Origin: Closterium sp. NIES-65
Lineage: Eukaryota; Streptophyta; Zygnematophyceae; Desmidiales; Closteriaceae
Assembly: GCA_948144175.1 (NCBI GenBank)
Contig: CANXME010002306.1
Location: forward strand, 233,684-297,683
DNA length: 64,000 bases
Direction of reading: 5' to 3'
The notes beneath the pieces are model-generated. The model made no database searches. It was not told the origin of the DNA and saw nothing but the letters and a program-made list of their open reading frames with translations. The position numbers and the translations under genes are program-made. Below, one piece after another: positions 12,424 to 22,587 of the stretch; the first letter of the stretch is position 1, and every line of letters starts with the position of its first letter.

Positions 12424-12456
<33 letters not shown>
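12424..12456. repeat. 33-base C homopolymer
   Basis: An uninterrupted run of C sits just inside the right arm of the hAT element, followed by TTTCCCCC. Such a run can form i-motif or G-quadruplex structure, and its assembled length is uncertain. Confidence 0.9.
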
Positions 12457-12679
12457 TTTCCCCCGGCCGGTCAAATCCGTTTCAGGGTGACGCACTGAAG
12501 TATACTGATTCCTCAGTGTAACTCGTTCAGAAACACACAAAACCGTCAGTGTGGCAAACTCACATTTACTGAAATTTCAGCCCAAAATGGAAGCATTTAC
12601 TGATTTTCCAGGGAAAACGAAATTCAGAGCTACAAAATCAGCGTAATCAGCGTGTTTTACGCTGACATCTGAGGGCCTG

Positions 12680-13334
12680 CTTGCGACACTCCTAGTCGCT
12701 CCACAGTGCTTGCAAATCCGTCAAAGCTGCACAGTGTCGTTCACCATCGCTTCACGTTTGGCGAGACTCCTTTCCCCCTCGTCAATCGATATGTTTCTCG
12801 CTACACTGACTTTGCCGAAATTCTTGTTTTCAAGGTTTCGCCAATACTATTTCAAACTCTCATAACTTGATGAATTACCATGCTGACTCCGGGTTATAAA
12901 TGAGTTAGAAGTAGAATGTTGTACGCCAAGTGCTAAACTTCTAATGGAAAGTGCATGAAGATGTTGCGGTAATTGTTGTAGTTAAAAATATAAGGAAAAA
13001 TGTTGAAGGTATGCGCCTATAATAAGTACGGGTACAAAAGGGGTGCGCCTATAATCGAGGAACGGCCATAAGCGCCATGCTCCAGATAGAGGCACCGGCG
13101 CCTTTAATCGGACGGCGCCTATATCCGGGGCCATACGGTACCATCACGAAAAATGGAGTTCAATGTTAGTGATGCAACTGCCTCACTGTACGAACAAACT
13201 AGGCCACGAAAATGGCAAGGGGAGCAGCACACTGAGATGCAGGTTTCCTGCTGCTGTTTCCCTGCCACTCTCTGCAGCAGTAGATGCTGCAGCTCGTGCT
13301 GGTGTTCCTGTCTCTTCTGCTGTTACCACTTCAG
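12680..13334. other. No gene; contains a second pogo-like terminal sequence
   Basis: Between 13013 and 13131 lies a cluster of GCGCCTATAATC boxes, the phrase AACGGCCATAAGCGCC shared with position 330, and GCGCCTATATCCGGGGCC, which is nearly the inverse of the box at 262. The rest is A/T-rich with no recognisable coding sequence. Confidence 0.4.
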
Positions 13335-16300
13335 TTACTGACATTCTTTCAAAGACACAAGCCTGGCCGAACCTCCTCGCCCTATGCTCTGATCTCCAAC
13401 CAGATCGCCCCTAGCGGCCAGCTCCCTGGCCTGAGAAGCCCAAGGGTTCGACAAGGAAGGGGGTAGCAGAGTCACGTGCTTACTGCTGCTGCTGCTGAAG
13501 CTACTCCTTCTGATGCAGCTACCAATGCTGCGAGAGTGGTCGCTCGCTCCTTCCCAGAACTCTGCCTGACTGGCACTGCTCCCACTGCGCCTCCTGCGAC
13601 TCTGCACCTTGCAGTCACTCCCCTGAGACCCGGAACCAGTCTTAACGCCACCACCAGGAGTGAAATCCGAACTCAGGACGCTCCTCCTCCTGCTCTTATC
13701 CAGAGCTGCATCCGATTTTCCAGCGTTGCTGCTGGCAGAACCTGAAATGCTCGTGCTGCCGATGACGTTGCCAGCGGCGAATTTACTCACACTGCTGCCA
13801 TCACCGAGGGTGAAGCTACGGCGACGAGGGCTTTTCTTATGTGTGCCGGCATGTGCCTGGCGGGTGATAGTGCACGTGCTCGAGTCGAGACTGATGCTGC
13901 TCGTGTCGAGACTGATGCTGCTCGTGTCGAGGCTATTGCTTTCATCTCTGGGTGATACGGGTGCACATGGATTGGAATTGCTGCCGCTGCCACTGCTGCT
14001 GCGGTTGCTGCTTCTGTCAATAGTCTCGCAGTGGCTGTGTGATCGTAAAATGCTGACACTGCCCCTGCGGTGCTGCTGCTTCTGCTGCTGCTGCTGCCGC
14101 TGCTGTTGAGTGCTATTTTCGTGCTCGTGCTGGTGCTGTTGCTGGTGCTGGCGCTCGTGATTCTGTGCTCTCAGCCCACTCCCTTCCAGCCCCAGTTGCT
14201 GCATGGCTGTGTTTTTTAGTCGACTCAAAAGAGATTTCGGAGTCGACTTGAAAAGCTGGCGCGGGTGCTTCTGTGCCGGTGCCACAATGCCACTCCCTTC
14301 CATTCCCAACTGTTGCATGGCTGCGGAAACTGCTGCATCAGCTGCTGTCCTGTGTTTCATTGCTTTCCAGTACAACTTTGCAAACTCATCGTCCGAGTCT
14401 TCTGCCTGCTCGCCCGAGTCAGAGTTTCTTCCTGAAACACCTGAGTGTGAGTCTTCTGCAAGGTCACTGAAATGCGAACCAGCCACTCGTGACACAGCCT
14501 GTGGTTGCGGCAAGGTGAAATCAGTGGTTGTCCTGCTGGCTTCAGCAGCAGCAGAAGCAGCAGCAGCCAAGGAAGGGATGACTAGGGAAGGTGTGATGTG
14601 GGTGATTCCAGCCCTTGGAGCATCGCCCGTGGTGGGCATGTGGGAGGAAGGGAAATCCATATCTGGATAAGGCGATGACTGAGAATACATGACGCCGGTG
14701 TGTGATGAACTCTCTAATGGGCTTGGAGTTGGGGATGGCCATGATATCATTCTGCGATGAGACCTATTAGTGAATGACTTGTTGCAGTCAGCAGTCCTTA
14801 CTAGAGAGCGATTCATACCGTCACCGAGTGTAGCCTTGTTGATTTCGTTTGGAGCAAAGCCAGAAACTGCTGCTGACAAGGAGATGGAGCGTTGGTGGTG
14901 GTGCTCCTGACTAGTATGCTTTTGGACAGCAACGTTAGATTGATGAAGCGGTGAAATGGTTGAGTTGTGCACTGTAGATGCAGAGCCAGCAGCTGCAGTA
15001 GTCGAAGCTCGCACAAGCGAGGACGAGTCCTGATTGGTGTGTTTCTCCGCAGCGCCTCCCCCGCCGCCTCGGCGAGTGATGGTAGACGAAGGCAGCGACA
15101 TGTCACAACTTCCGCCGCTGCGCCTGAGATTCGCCAAATTCCCTTCAACCGCCACTCTGCTTCTGCCACGTGTGCACGGAAAAACTGGTTTGTCCGCCTC
15201 ACCTTGCGCCTCCGAGCGCGCCTCTCGTTCCCCCCGGGCAAAGGGGGAACTATCAGAACCATCTCCGGATTTTGACCGCCAGTGAGTGCGCCCGCCACTT
15301 CTCTGCCCACCCTTTTCCAGGTCGCCTTTCCCCCCTTCGTGCGCAACCAGCTGCACTGTCCGCGACGATTCGCTGATGCCAGCGACGATTCGCCGGTTCC
15401 CATCTTCCGGGTCGCTTGTTCCCCCTTCGCGCGCAACCAGCTGCACTGCCCGCGACCGCGACGACTCGCTGATGCTGGTGGGGAAGCGGACAGATCGGGA
15501 AATAGTGCGCCGGAGATGCGCGACCCCCTCCGCTTCCGACTCTTCCTCCTGTTGGCTCCGCAAGTGGCGCAAAAGCTCCGCCACATCGCAGCTTCCGCCG
15601 CTGTGGCTCAGGCTGCTCGACCGACCCGCCAAGCTGCGTTTGACGGGTAAAGCTTGTGCTCCTTTAGACGACGGCGATGACGACAGAGGTACGCGATGAG
15701 CGACGGATTTTAAATGTTTGGAACTCGCGTGCGACGCAAGCGGCGGCGTCCTGTCCTCTGCGACGTGATCGCGGATCAACGGTGCGACATCTTGGCTAGC
15801 GCCACTGCGACGAAGCACGGTCCTGCCGCTGCCTGCGCCGCCGCCGCCAGCGCCGTTACTTCTTCCGCGGTTCGGCGAGTCCGAATCCCAGTCGTGACTC
15901 CTAGCAAAGTGAATAGCTCGGCTGCTTTCAGTAGCAGTAGCAGACGCGGTCAACTTGCGGTCATGTTCAGTCGCGGTAGCCTTGGGCGGAACCACAAAGC
16001 TGTGTGGAGAGACCTGCGGAGAGCCCTGGGGCCCACGCCTCGTGCACGCGTCGGTCGGACTGCGCGAATTCCGTGAATTGCAAGTCGGGAGTGGGCTTAC
16101 GCAGCGAGAAGGTCCGGAGGTCCGCGTTACGCCTGACTGCGGCGCGCAGCGCTCAGCAGAATCCGAACCTTCGTTTCCGCGCAGAGTCGGTAGTGGACTT
16201 GTGCAGCGAGACCGCGCTACGCTCGAGTGTGGCGCGCAGCTTCCACCAGCAGAATTTGAATATTCGTTTCCGCGCAGAGTCGGCAGTGGGCTTGCGGAGC

Positions 16301-17735
16301 GAGAAGGTCCGGAGGGCCGCGGTCCGCGTGACTGCGGCGCGCAGCTCCCACCAGCAAAATCCAGCCCCTCGGTTCTGCGCGTTCCAGGGCTGTTACTAAC
16401 ATTGTGGCTATCATTCGTGGTAATATTTCTATTCCGCCGCGCTTCGCGCTCCTCTCGATCCATCTCGTCCTCCAGCATCTGCACCAGCCGCGCCATATCG
16501 CAGCTCCCGCCGCTCCCCCGCAGTGTTGCCCCACCAGCAGCAAGGCGGCGCTCCGACCGCTTCCCCGCGGCGGTGCCCGTGGCGGAAGCACAAACCTTTT
16601 GCGCGTCGCGCTCCTCGCGGTCCCTCTCCTCGCGATCCATCTCGTCCTCTAGCATCTGCACCACCCGCGCCATGTCGCAGCTCCCGGCGCTCCTCGCCAG
16701 GCGCGCCGACCGCTTCCCCGCGGCGGTGCCGGTAGCGGCAGCGCACCCCATCCGCGCACCGTCACGGTCCGCCCGCGCGGAGCGAGTTCCCGTCGGCGGG
16801 GAGTCCCATTCGCGCGCGTCCATCGACGAGACGAGTCGCCAGACGTCACAGCTGCCGCCAGAGCGCTGTAGTTGCACTCGCGCCGTCGGGGTTCTCTTCC
16901 CCGCAATTGCAGCAGCAGTTTCCCTAACTCTGAAAGGGCCGGCTTCGTTACTATCCATACTAATTCCAGTAGTAGCACTGCGCCGCGTTTCTCGTCGCGT
17001 CGCCAAGATCCGTTCCCATTGTTCGTCGGTCGTGAGAGGAAGCACCTGCTGGGGCTGCGGGTCACGCGCAGGCGTCTCTCCGCTCCCACGGTGCTCCTTC
17101 CGCTGCTCGCAGAGTCTCACGCGGTCGTTCCGCTGTTCCTTCGCCTTCTGCTGCTCACTCTGCTGCTCCTGCCGCGGACGAGTCGCCCCATCACCTTGCA
17201 TTCCGCAGCTGTGAGAAGCTCGGGAGGCGCAAGCGCTCGTAAGCACCGCCGTGATGGTCTGCTGCGGCTCTGGAAGAGTCGGCGCGGATGCGCGGCGCAG
17301 AAGCGAGGCGGAAGGCGGAAGGTACGGAGGACCCGCGGGAGCAGAGGTGGGGCCGGGGGAGTAGATGCCGTGAGACGCCGCGGCGGTACAAGTTGCGGGG
17401 GCTTGCGGCGGGCAGGAGGGGGAGATATTTCGCGGAAGTGACGAGGGGGAAGGGACGTTCAAGGAAAGGTGCGGTTTCCGCGCCTGCGGTCCAGGGCGGG
17501 AGGGTGGAATCATGCTGAGGGAGCTTTCGCGGGGGGCCGTTAGCGCGTCAAGCGCACATCGCCGCTGCACCTGTAAGGCTTGCGGGCGCGCGTGCCGGTG
17601 AAGCCTGATATTTCGCGTCTCCGGCTGCTGATGCTGGTGCTGCTCCGTGCCTTCATGCCTCATGTAGGACTGCATTGCGACGTTCGAGCTAATCACATAA
17701 GAAATGCTGGAAGGATTTATGACGAGTTGTTCCAT
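13335..17735 (-). CDS. Large protein with repeated RSGGSCDM motifs, function unknown
   Basis: One uninterrupted frame of 1466 codons begins at an ATG at 17735. I do not recognise the family. The protein is largely low-complexity (Ser, Arg, Ala, Gln), but a short motif recurs: RSGGSCDVWRLVSSM, RSAGSCDMARVVQMLEDE, GSGGSCDMARLVQMLEDE, RSGASQDVAPLI, HSGGSCDVAELLRHL and RRSGGSCDMS. Two of these run into the acidic-basic helix MLEDEMDREE. A more complex patch, DDEFAKLYWKAMKHR with AMQQLGMEGSG given twice, lies about three quarters of the way along, followed by poly-Gln/His. No signal peptide or membrane span is visible. The long stop-free frame in mixed-composition sequence supports coding; hidden introns cannot be excluded. 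The motif could be a repeated docking or phosphorylation site, which is inference. Confidence 0.6.
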   Translation of the reverse strand: MEQLVINPSSISYVISSNVAMQSYMRHEGTEQHQHQQPETRNIRLHRHARPQALQVQRRCALDALTAPRESSLSMIPPSRPGPQARKPHLSLNVPSPSSLPRNISPSCPPQAPATCTAAASHGIYSPGPTSAPAGPPYLPPSASLLRRASAPTLPEPQQTITAVLTSACASRASHSCGMQGDGATRPRQEQQSEQQKAKEQRNDRVRLCEQRKEHRGSGETPARDPQPQQVLPLTTDEQWERILATRRETRRSATTGISMDSNEAGPFRVRETAAAIAGKRTPTARVQLQRSGGSCDVWRLVSSMDAREWDSPPTGTRSARADRDGARMGCAAATGTAAGKRSARLARSAGSCDMARVVQMLEDEMDREERDREERDAQKVCASATGTAAGKRSERRLAAGGATLRGSGGSCDMARLVQMLEDEMDREEREARRNRNITTNDSHNVSNSPGTRRTEGLDFAGGSCAPQSRGPRPSGPSRSASPLPTLRGNEYSNSAGGSCAPHSSVARSRCTSPLPTLRGNEGSDSAERCAPQSGVTRTSGPSRCVSPLPTCNSRNSRSPTDACTRRGPQGSPQVSPHSFVVPPKATATEHDRKLTASATATESSRAIHFARSHDWDSDSPNRGRSNGAGGGGAGSGRTVLRRSGASQDVAPLIRDHVAEDRTPPLASHASSKHLKSVAHRVPLSSSPSSKGAQALPVKRSLAGRSSSLSHSGGSCDVAELLRHLRSQQEEESEAEGVAHLRRTISRSVRFPTSISESSRSRAVQLVAREGGTSDPEDGNRRIVAGISESSRTVQLVAHEGGKGDLEKGGQRSGGRTHWRSKSGDGSDSSPFARGEREARSEAQGEADKPVFPCTRGRSRVAVEGNLANLRRSGGSCDMSLPSSTITRRGGGGGAAEKHTNQDSSSLVRASTTAAAGSASTVHNSTISPLHQSNVAVQKHTSQEHHHQRSISLSAAVSGFAPNEINKATLGDGMNRSLVRTADCNKSFTNRSHRRMISWPSPTPSPLESSSHTGVMYSQSSPYPDMDFPSSHMPTTGDAPRAGITHITPSLVIPSLAAAASAAAEASRTTTDFTLPQPQAVSRVAGSHFSDLAEDSHSGVSGRNSDSGEQAEDSDDEFAKLYWKAMKHRTAADAAVSAAMQQLGMEGSGIVAPAQKHPRQLFKSTPKSLLSRLKNTAMQQLGLEGSGLRAQNHERQHQQQHQHEHENSTQQQRQQQQQKQQHRRGSVSILRSHSHCETIDRSSNRSSSGSGSNSNPCAPVSPRDESNSLDTSSISLDTSSISLDSSTCTITRQAHAGTHKKSPRRRSFTLGDGSSVSKFAAGNVIGSTSISGSASSNAGKSDAALDKSRRRSVLSSDFTPGGGVKTGSGSQGSDCKVQSRRRRSGSSASQAEFWEGASDHSRSIGSCIRRSSFSSSSSKHVTLLPPSLSNPWASQARELAARGDLVGDQSIGRGGSARLVSLKECQ

Positions 17736-19156
17736 TCCTCCATCGCAATGTGGACTCGAAACTCAACTCTGCTCGATGGGACGAATTTCTGGGACTCAGG
17801 GAGCAGGGATTTACAGTCTCCGTGGCGATCGTTTTGAATAGCTGTGCGATTCAGGGTGGGTGGTATTCTTGCTGGATGGCGCGTGCTGCTCGTTCGGACA
17901 GCTCTTCGGATCAGCTTTACAACATTACACATGATGCCCACCCCATGCAGGCGAATTTGCTCTGCACCGGATGGAAACGCTGCACCCGAGGTTTTTTCCC
18001 CAGCCTGTTGCACCCACGTTACAAGCGCGTCGCGTGTTTATGAACCAATGGTAAGGAACAGACCGAAGTCAAAAGGAAGAGACTAAAGTCAAATGTCAAC
18101 GGATTTTGTTACAGCTTTTTTATATAGGCACCTGCGAATCCTTTTTAGCTAGCTGCGAATTGACGACAATTGTGCGAAAACACGTTACAAATGATGAGTC
18201 ATCATTACAAGGCAACCGGGAGTGGCTCAAACAGGCATCATGTGTATTGTACATCTTTCACGGAATGCGACACACACAGACATGTACTGACTGTATCTGG
18301 TATGAAATTGGGGCCTCCAATATGAACGTCACTTGTCGCACGAGAATGGAATGGAAACGTATCCGCCGCAATGAGACGGTCGATTTGGCAGGCGCCAGGC
18401 TTTCGCTGATTGTACGCGCAAGGTGCCAGCTTGGTTACCTTATGGTTCCTAGATTGCGCCGCGATGCGTAACGCAATGAGATTGATTGCTTTGCGATGAA
18501 AATCAGCGACTCTCGCACACGCGCAAGGTGCTGGACCTGCCATTTTGCTGTCGCTGGCGACCATATCTTGAATGAGAATCTTTGTCACGAATGATGGCTC
18601 CCCGTGGGCCTGTGTGGATGCCAGCTCCCACGTCAGCAGGGTAACTACACGTAGCTTCGCATCCTACGTCGTCAAGGTCCTGCGAGTCAATCGCACAGTC
18701 GATAGATCAGTAATTTGTGGCAACATGGCCCTTACCAGGGAATGTGGCTGCGAGGCGTGTTACGAAATCGGCAATCGTTATTGTATCCAGCTATATTTCA
18801 GCATACGTATTCATATCACTGAGTCGCAGGCGCTCACGGCCAGTGCTACGCGTGGCTAGCGCACATCATCCTAGCTGTCTTATTGACACGAAATGCATCT
18901 TGGTGGAGCCATCAGTGGGATAAACAAAACTGGAAGCAACAGCATTGCCATGCAAGTGCCTCGATCCATGTGTAACACTACCCAAGGCTAAAAACCTGCC
19001 AACAGGTACTACACTGGTAACCTACTGCTCCGCTTATTTCCCCATCTAATCATAGCACCAGCCAGACTTGCTCCCCACTTACCCTTTTACTTCCAGCCTT
19101 TAACCGCCCTTCACTGCCCTTTCTCAACTCCTTCCTTGTCATCTGTTCCTGCCTTT
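17736..19156. other. Intergenic region, no gene recognised
   Basis: It lies between the start of the minus-strand motif-repeat gene and the 3' end of the Deg protease gene. Open frames are short and have no recognisable domain. The promoter of the motif-repeat gene should lie in the first part; no clear element can be named. Confidence 0.5.
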
Positions 19157-22100
19157 TCACTTTCTGCCCTTCCTCTGCTTCTGCTTTTTGCCCTTCGCTG
19201 CAACCTGCACTGCCGCAGCAACCCTCACATCAGCATCACTCCTCATGCGAATGGCTTTCCCTGAACTCTCGTCCTCCCCACTTGACGACGATCCAGATTC
19301 ACCGCCAACTTCCACCACCAATGCTGCTGCTGCTAATGTTTCTGCTGCTGCTGCTGCTGTTTCTACTGCCGTCCCTGCTGCTGCTCCTGGCGTTTCTGCT
19401 GCTGCTGCAGCCGCAGCCGCAACCGGCATCGCGGACCGTAGATCCTCCGATCGGTCCGAGGGAATGCTGTGATCCGCCATGGCATCAGCCGTGGCAGCCC
19501 GCACGCTCTTCGTTTCCAGCACCACCAGCTGCCGGTGCTCCAACTCAAACTGCATGAACGGCTGGCTCTCCCAGTCTGATGTGCACGCGTCCACCAGCGC
19601 TGCCAGCTGTCGCACGTTGCGCACCCGCGTGCCGTTGAGAGACACGAGGCACGTGTTGGTGATATCCTCATACCCTATGTTGGCTTCATGGGCTAGCACC
19701 TGGAGGGGGTGAGGGAGTGGGGAGAAGGCAGGGGACACATGTGCTCCGCATGCCCATGCAGCAGCTTCTGCAACAGCGAAACCAGCAAATCAATTGGAGC
19801 CACTTACCACATTCAACCTGCCTCAACCGTTCTGTACCTTCCCTGCTCTCCTCTCACCTGCCTAAACCGCTTCTCACCTGACTCAACACCACCACCTCTT
19901 CGTCCTCATGCTCCGCATGCCCATGCAGCAGCTTCTGAAGCAGCGAAACCGGCGACTCAAACTCAAACTCGCTCCCATACTCTGACTGCAAAAACGGCTG
20001 CACAGCAGGCGTAAAAACCAGCCCTGCCACGATCAGAAACGTTGGCAATTTGCCCCCCGTGTGCACCGGAATGAGTCGTTTCGGCGGCTTCAGCTGCACC
20101 TGAACCTTCATCAGCTGCCCGTCGCGGAGAATTTCCAGCCGGGCAACCTCGCCGGAAAACTTTTGGCTGACCAGAAACCCGTAGGAGATGCGCTCGCCGG
20201 TTCGGAAAGGCACAGTGCCGTCGCTGGCGATGGGTACATTATCAAATGACATAATCACATCCCCTTGCTGTAGCACCCCATGGGCTCGAGACGTCGGGTC
20301 GACTTTCCGCACGAGAACACCCTTCTGCCCGGGCGACATTTTCAGAGCTGCCCGAAGCGCAGGATTCTCCAGCCTCTGCCAGAGGATTCCGATCGCGGGG
20401 AAACCCGTGTACTGCCCGTTTCTTCGGTAATCGCCGAGGAAATGCGAGATGACCGGCGTCGGGATAATATACCCGATATTCTCCGTGTCACTATCCTTTA
20501 GTGACTGAAACGCTATCCCCACACACTCCCCGCGGTCGTTAAAAGCCGGGCCACCGCTGTTCCCCGGGTTGATTGCGGCATCAATTTGCACGCCTAGTAG
20601 CTCGGAGGCGCCGTGAGCGTATGCGGTTACTTCAATGCGAGAGACGACTCCAGAGGTGACTGAGATGCTGTCGCCCCCCACTGGGTACCCCACCACTGTC
20701 ACCGCGTCCTCCAAATGAGGGAGACCGCCGAACCTGTGGACGGAGGTAAGAGAGGGGAAGGGCACACACACAACAAGCGCCATGAGCGTATGCGGTGACT
20801 TCAATGCGAGAGACGAAGCCAGATGTGACTGAGATGCTGCCTCCCCCCACTGGGCACCCCACCACTGTCACCGCATCCTCCAAGTGAGGGAGACCGCCGA
20901 ACCTGTGAGGGAGGAGGAGGGGGGAGGGAGCACACACACAAAGGCGGTATGTGGTAGGAGGAAGAAGAGGTGACTGAGATGCTGTCGCCTCCGATTGTGC
21001 ACCCCACTGCCCCACCACTGTCACCGCGTCCTCTAAGTGAGCGAGACCACCGAACCTGTGTGTGAGGTGAGATTAGGAAGAGGGGCAGAAGGTGGAAACT
21101 GGGAGAGTGGGAGAGTGGGAGAGTGGAGAGGGGTACACCACCACTGTCACTGGGAACTCCAGATGGGGGCTTTTCACCTCACAGCACCTCACCAGAGGAG
21201 CGTGATGCCGCACCCCATGCTGATCGCCAGCACGCTTGAACCCAACCCAACACACACCTTATGCACCTCAAGTGCCTGAGTGACTGTCTGCCTTTAACCT
21301 CGCACCACCTCGCACCACCTCGCACCACCTCGCACCACCTCGCACCACCTCGCACCACCTCACAGCACCCCACCTCTGCGGAAGTACCTGAGGGGTTGGC
21401 GGTCGTCGTCCACAGCAAGGAGCATGATGTCGCACTCCACGCCGATTGCCATCAGCCCCTCACTGCACCTCTCAGTACCTCACCAGAGCACGCAGTACCT
21501 GTGCGGAACCACCTGGGCAACTGTCGGCACCCCACAGCACCCCACAGCACCTCACCTGAGCGGTTGGCGGCCCTGCCAGAACGACTCGTCGTCCACAGCG
21601 AGTAGCGCGATGTCGCACTCCACGCCGATCGCCAGCACGCGTGCGACAAACTTGGTGTCGTCGCCGCGTCGCTTCAGCTTCACCTGCGAGTGGTGGCGCA
21701 CGCGATACAATGCGCGTTCGTCAGAATTCGAGACATCCCACACAAAAAAAGAACAAGAGAGAGAGAAAAAAGAAAAAAACAGAGGCGTCTCAAAGCTTCA
21801 CCTGCGTGTGGTGTTCCACGCAATGCGCGTTCGTCAAAATTCGCCTGCCCGGAATCATAAACCCGCTGCCCGTCGACGAAAACTGCCGCCGCTTCTGCCA
21901 GGGCAACGAGAAATTCGGCTGCGTGTGCGTACAATACACCTTAACGACTGCGTCTAGAAACGGGGAATCCGGCACGTCATCCTCGATATTGTCTCGCGAC
22001 CCGCTAATAAGCCACGCCGCGTCCACATCCTTCGATAAACCCAGATCGCCCAAATCGGACGGCTCAGATTCAAGCAGACCCCCGTTTCCGGTAAACTCGT

Positions 22101-22587
22101 TAGCCCCGAAAGCCCCGTGCCCGCTACCCCCCCTTCGCTGCTGCTTCGCTTCCTGGTTCGATCCCCCTGGACCAATTTTCCCGCCTTTTTTCTTAGACGC
22201 ATCCTTGACGATTCGAGAGGCTTTAGAGGCTGCTCGAGCCGCGACCCCACGAGGCACCCCCTTCTGCTGGCTCGGGAGGAGAAAGAGCGGCGCGGAGGTA
22301 AGCGGAGTGGATTTGGACGCGGCTCCGCGGTGGTTCTTCGAATCGGCATCCGCGAATTGCGGCGATGGCGCGGGATTTAAGGGGGAGCGGAGTCCGCTGG
22401 CGGGGAGCGTGAGAGGGGATACGCGGAGGATCGACGGGGAGGGGAGCGCTGGGGAGGCGGAATGGAGGCGGGAGAGAAGCGCGCATGGTCGCCCTCGTTT
22501 TAGGAACGAATGTGATAGAAACGAAGTGAAGCTGATCGCCTGGAAGAGGCCCTGCTGGGTGGCTCGCGCGGCGACTAGAACAACCAT
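19157..22587 (-). CDS. DEG9: Deg/HtrA-type serine protease, DEG9/DEG10 class
   Basis: ATP-independent trypsin-like protease with PDZ domains. Four exons keep phase: 22587-21802, 21683-21556, 20733-19878 and 19699-19157, giving about 770 aa. The catalytic triad is complete: His in ILTNAHC (about residue 255), Asp in [11 protein letters not shown] (about 286) and Ser in [10 protein letters not shown] (about 364). [24 protein letters not shown], and [16 protein letters not shown] with the following [10 protein letters not shown] are typical of plant DEG9/DEG10 rather than chloroplast DEG1. A PDZ region ([17 protein letters not shown]...[12 protein letters not shown]) follows. I chose the ATG at 22587: upstream in frame there is only a GTG before a stop, and the ATG opens an Arg/Ser-rich N-terminus without acidic residues, like a mitochondrial presequence. 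That fits DEG10; Arabidopsis DEG9 is reported in the nucleus, so the exact orthologue is open. Every intron carries exon-derived duplications. The C-terminus adds Ala/Glu-rich sequence. Confidence 0.9.
19738..19950 (-). repeat. Duplicated 3' end of DEG9/10 exon 3 within intron 3
   Basis: The exon-3 sequence around 19908-19950 (TGCTCCGCATGCCCATGCAG, then CAGCTTCTGAAGCAGCGAAACC on the plus strand with changes) recurs in the intron at about 19743-19790. A further stretch of similarity surrounds each CACCTG donor-like site. The intron copy has diverged by several substitutions. Confidence 0.85.
20632..21060 (-). repeat. Three copies of the DEG9/10 exon-3 5' segment
   Basis: The true exon start (20733 leftwards, [20 protein letters not shown] and onward) is preceded in intron 2 by two further copies. 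One at about 20785-20911 reads [40 protein letters not shown] in parts, including AACCTGTG, the inverse of the acceptor. A shorter one lies at about 20970-21060. Each copy ends at an acceptor-like CACAGGTT, so three candidate 3' splice sites exist. Confidence 0.9.
21189..21640 (-). repeat. Three copies of the DEG9/10 exon-2 segment that carries the catalytic Asp
   Basis: The exon sequence encoding [13 protein letters not shown]...QPLR (true copy about 21556-21640) recurs in intron 2 at about 21391-21456 (still reading [10 protein letters not shown]) and more weakly at about 21189-21240. The copies keep the order of the segment but have lost parts of it. Confidence 0.85.
21301..21366. repeat. 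10-bp microsatellite-like repeat (CGCACCACCT)
   Basis: Six to seven head-to-tail copies of CGCACCACCT lie inside DEG9/10 intron 2, between two exon-derived copies. AGGT occurs in each unit on the minus (coding) strand. Confidence 0.95.
21671..21852 (-). repeat. Direct repeat bordering DEG9/10 intron 1
   Basis: The end of exon 1 (21802-21850, encoding [13 protein letters not shown]) and the sequence across the acceptor of exon 2 (21671-21735) are diverged copies of one segment: both contain GACGAACGCGCATTG and CAGGTGAAGCT on the minus strand. The donor cuts the first copy and the acceptor the second, each at CAG|GTGAAG, so the intron is essentially one repeat unit. Confidence 0.85.

Larger units (their letters stand above)
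8543..12679 (-). mobile_element. Complete hAT DNA transposon with 8-bp target duplication
   Basis: The element starts CAGGCCCTCAGAT at 8543 and ends with the exact reverse complement at 12667-12679, giving 13-bp terminal inverted repeats in the CAGG style of hAT ends. It is flanked by identical 8-bp copies of CTTGCGAC (8535-8542 and 12680-12687), the target-duplication length expected of hAT. Subterminal regions on both sides carry repeated short words (ATCAGCGT, and TACTGAT...TCAGTGTAA near 8660 and 12500), typical of transposase binding regions. The transposase gene lies on the minus strand. The element is 4137 bp long and also contains a 33-base C run and an internal tandem duplication. 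Confidence 0.92.

Noticed and set aside
15955-17214. 419-codon plus-strand frame opposite the motif-repeat gene
   Set aside because: The minus-strand frame is far longer, begins with ATG and has a recurrent motif; this one is Arg/Ser-rich noise.
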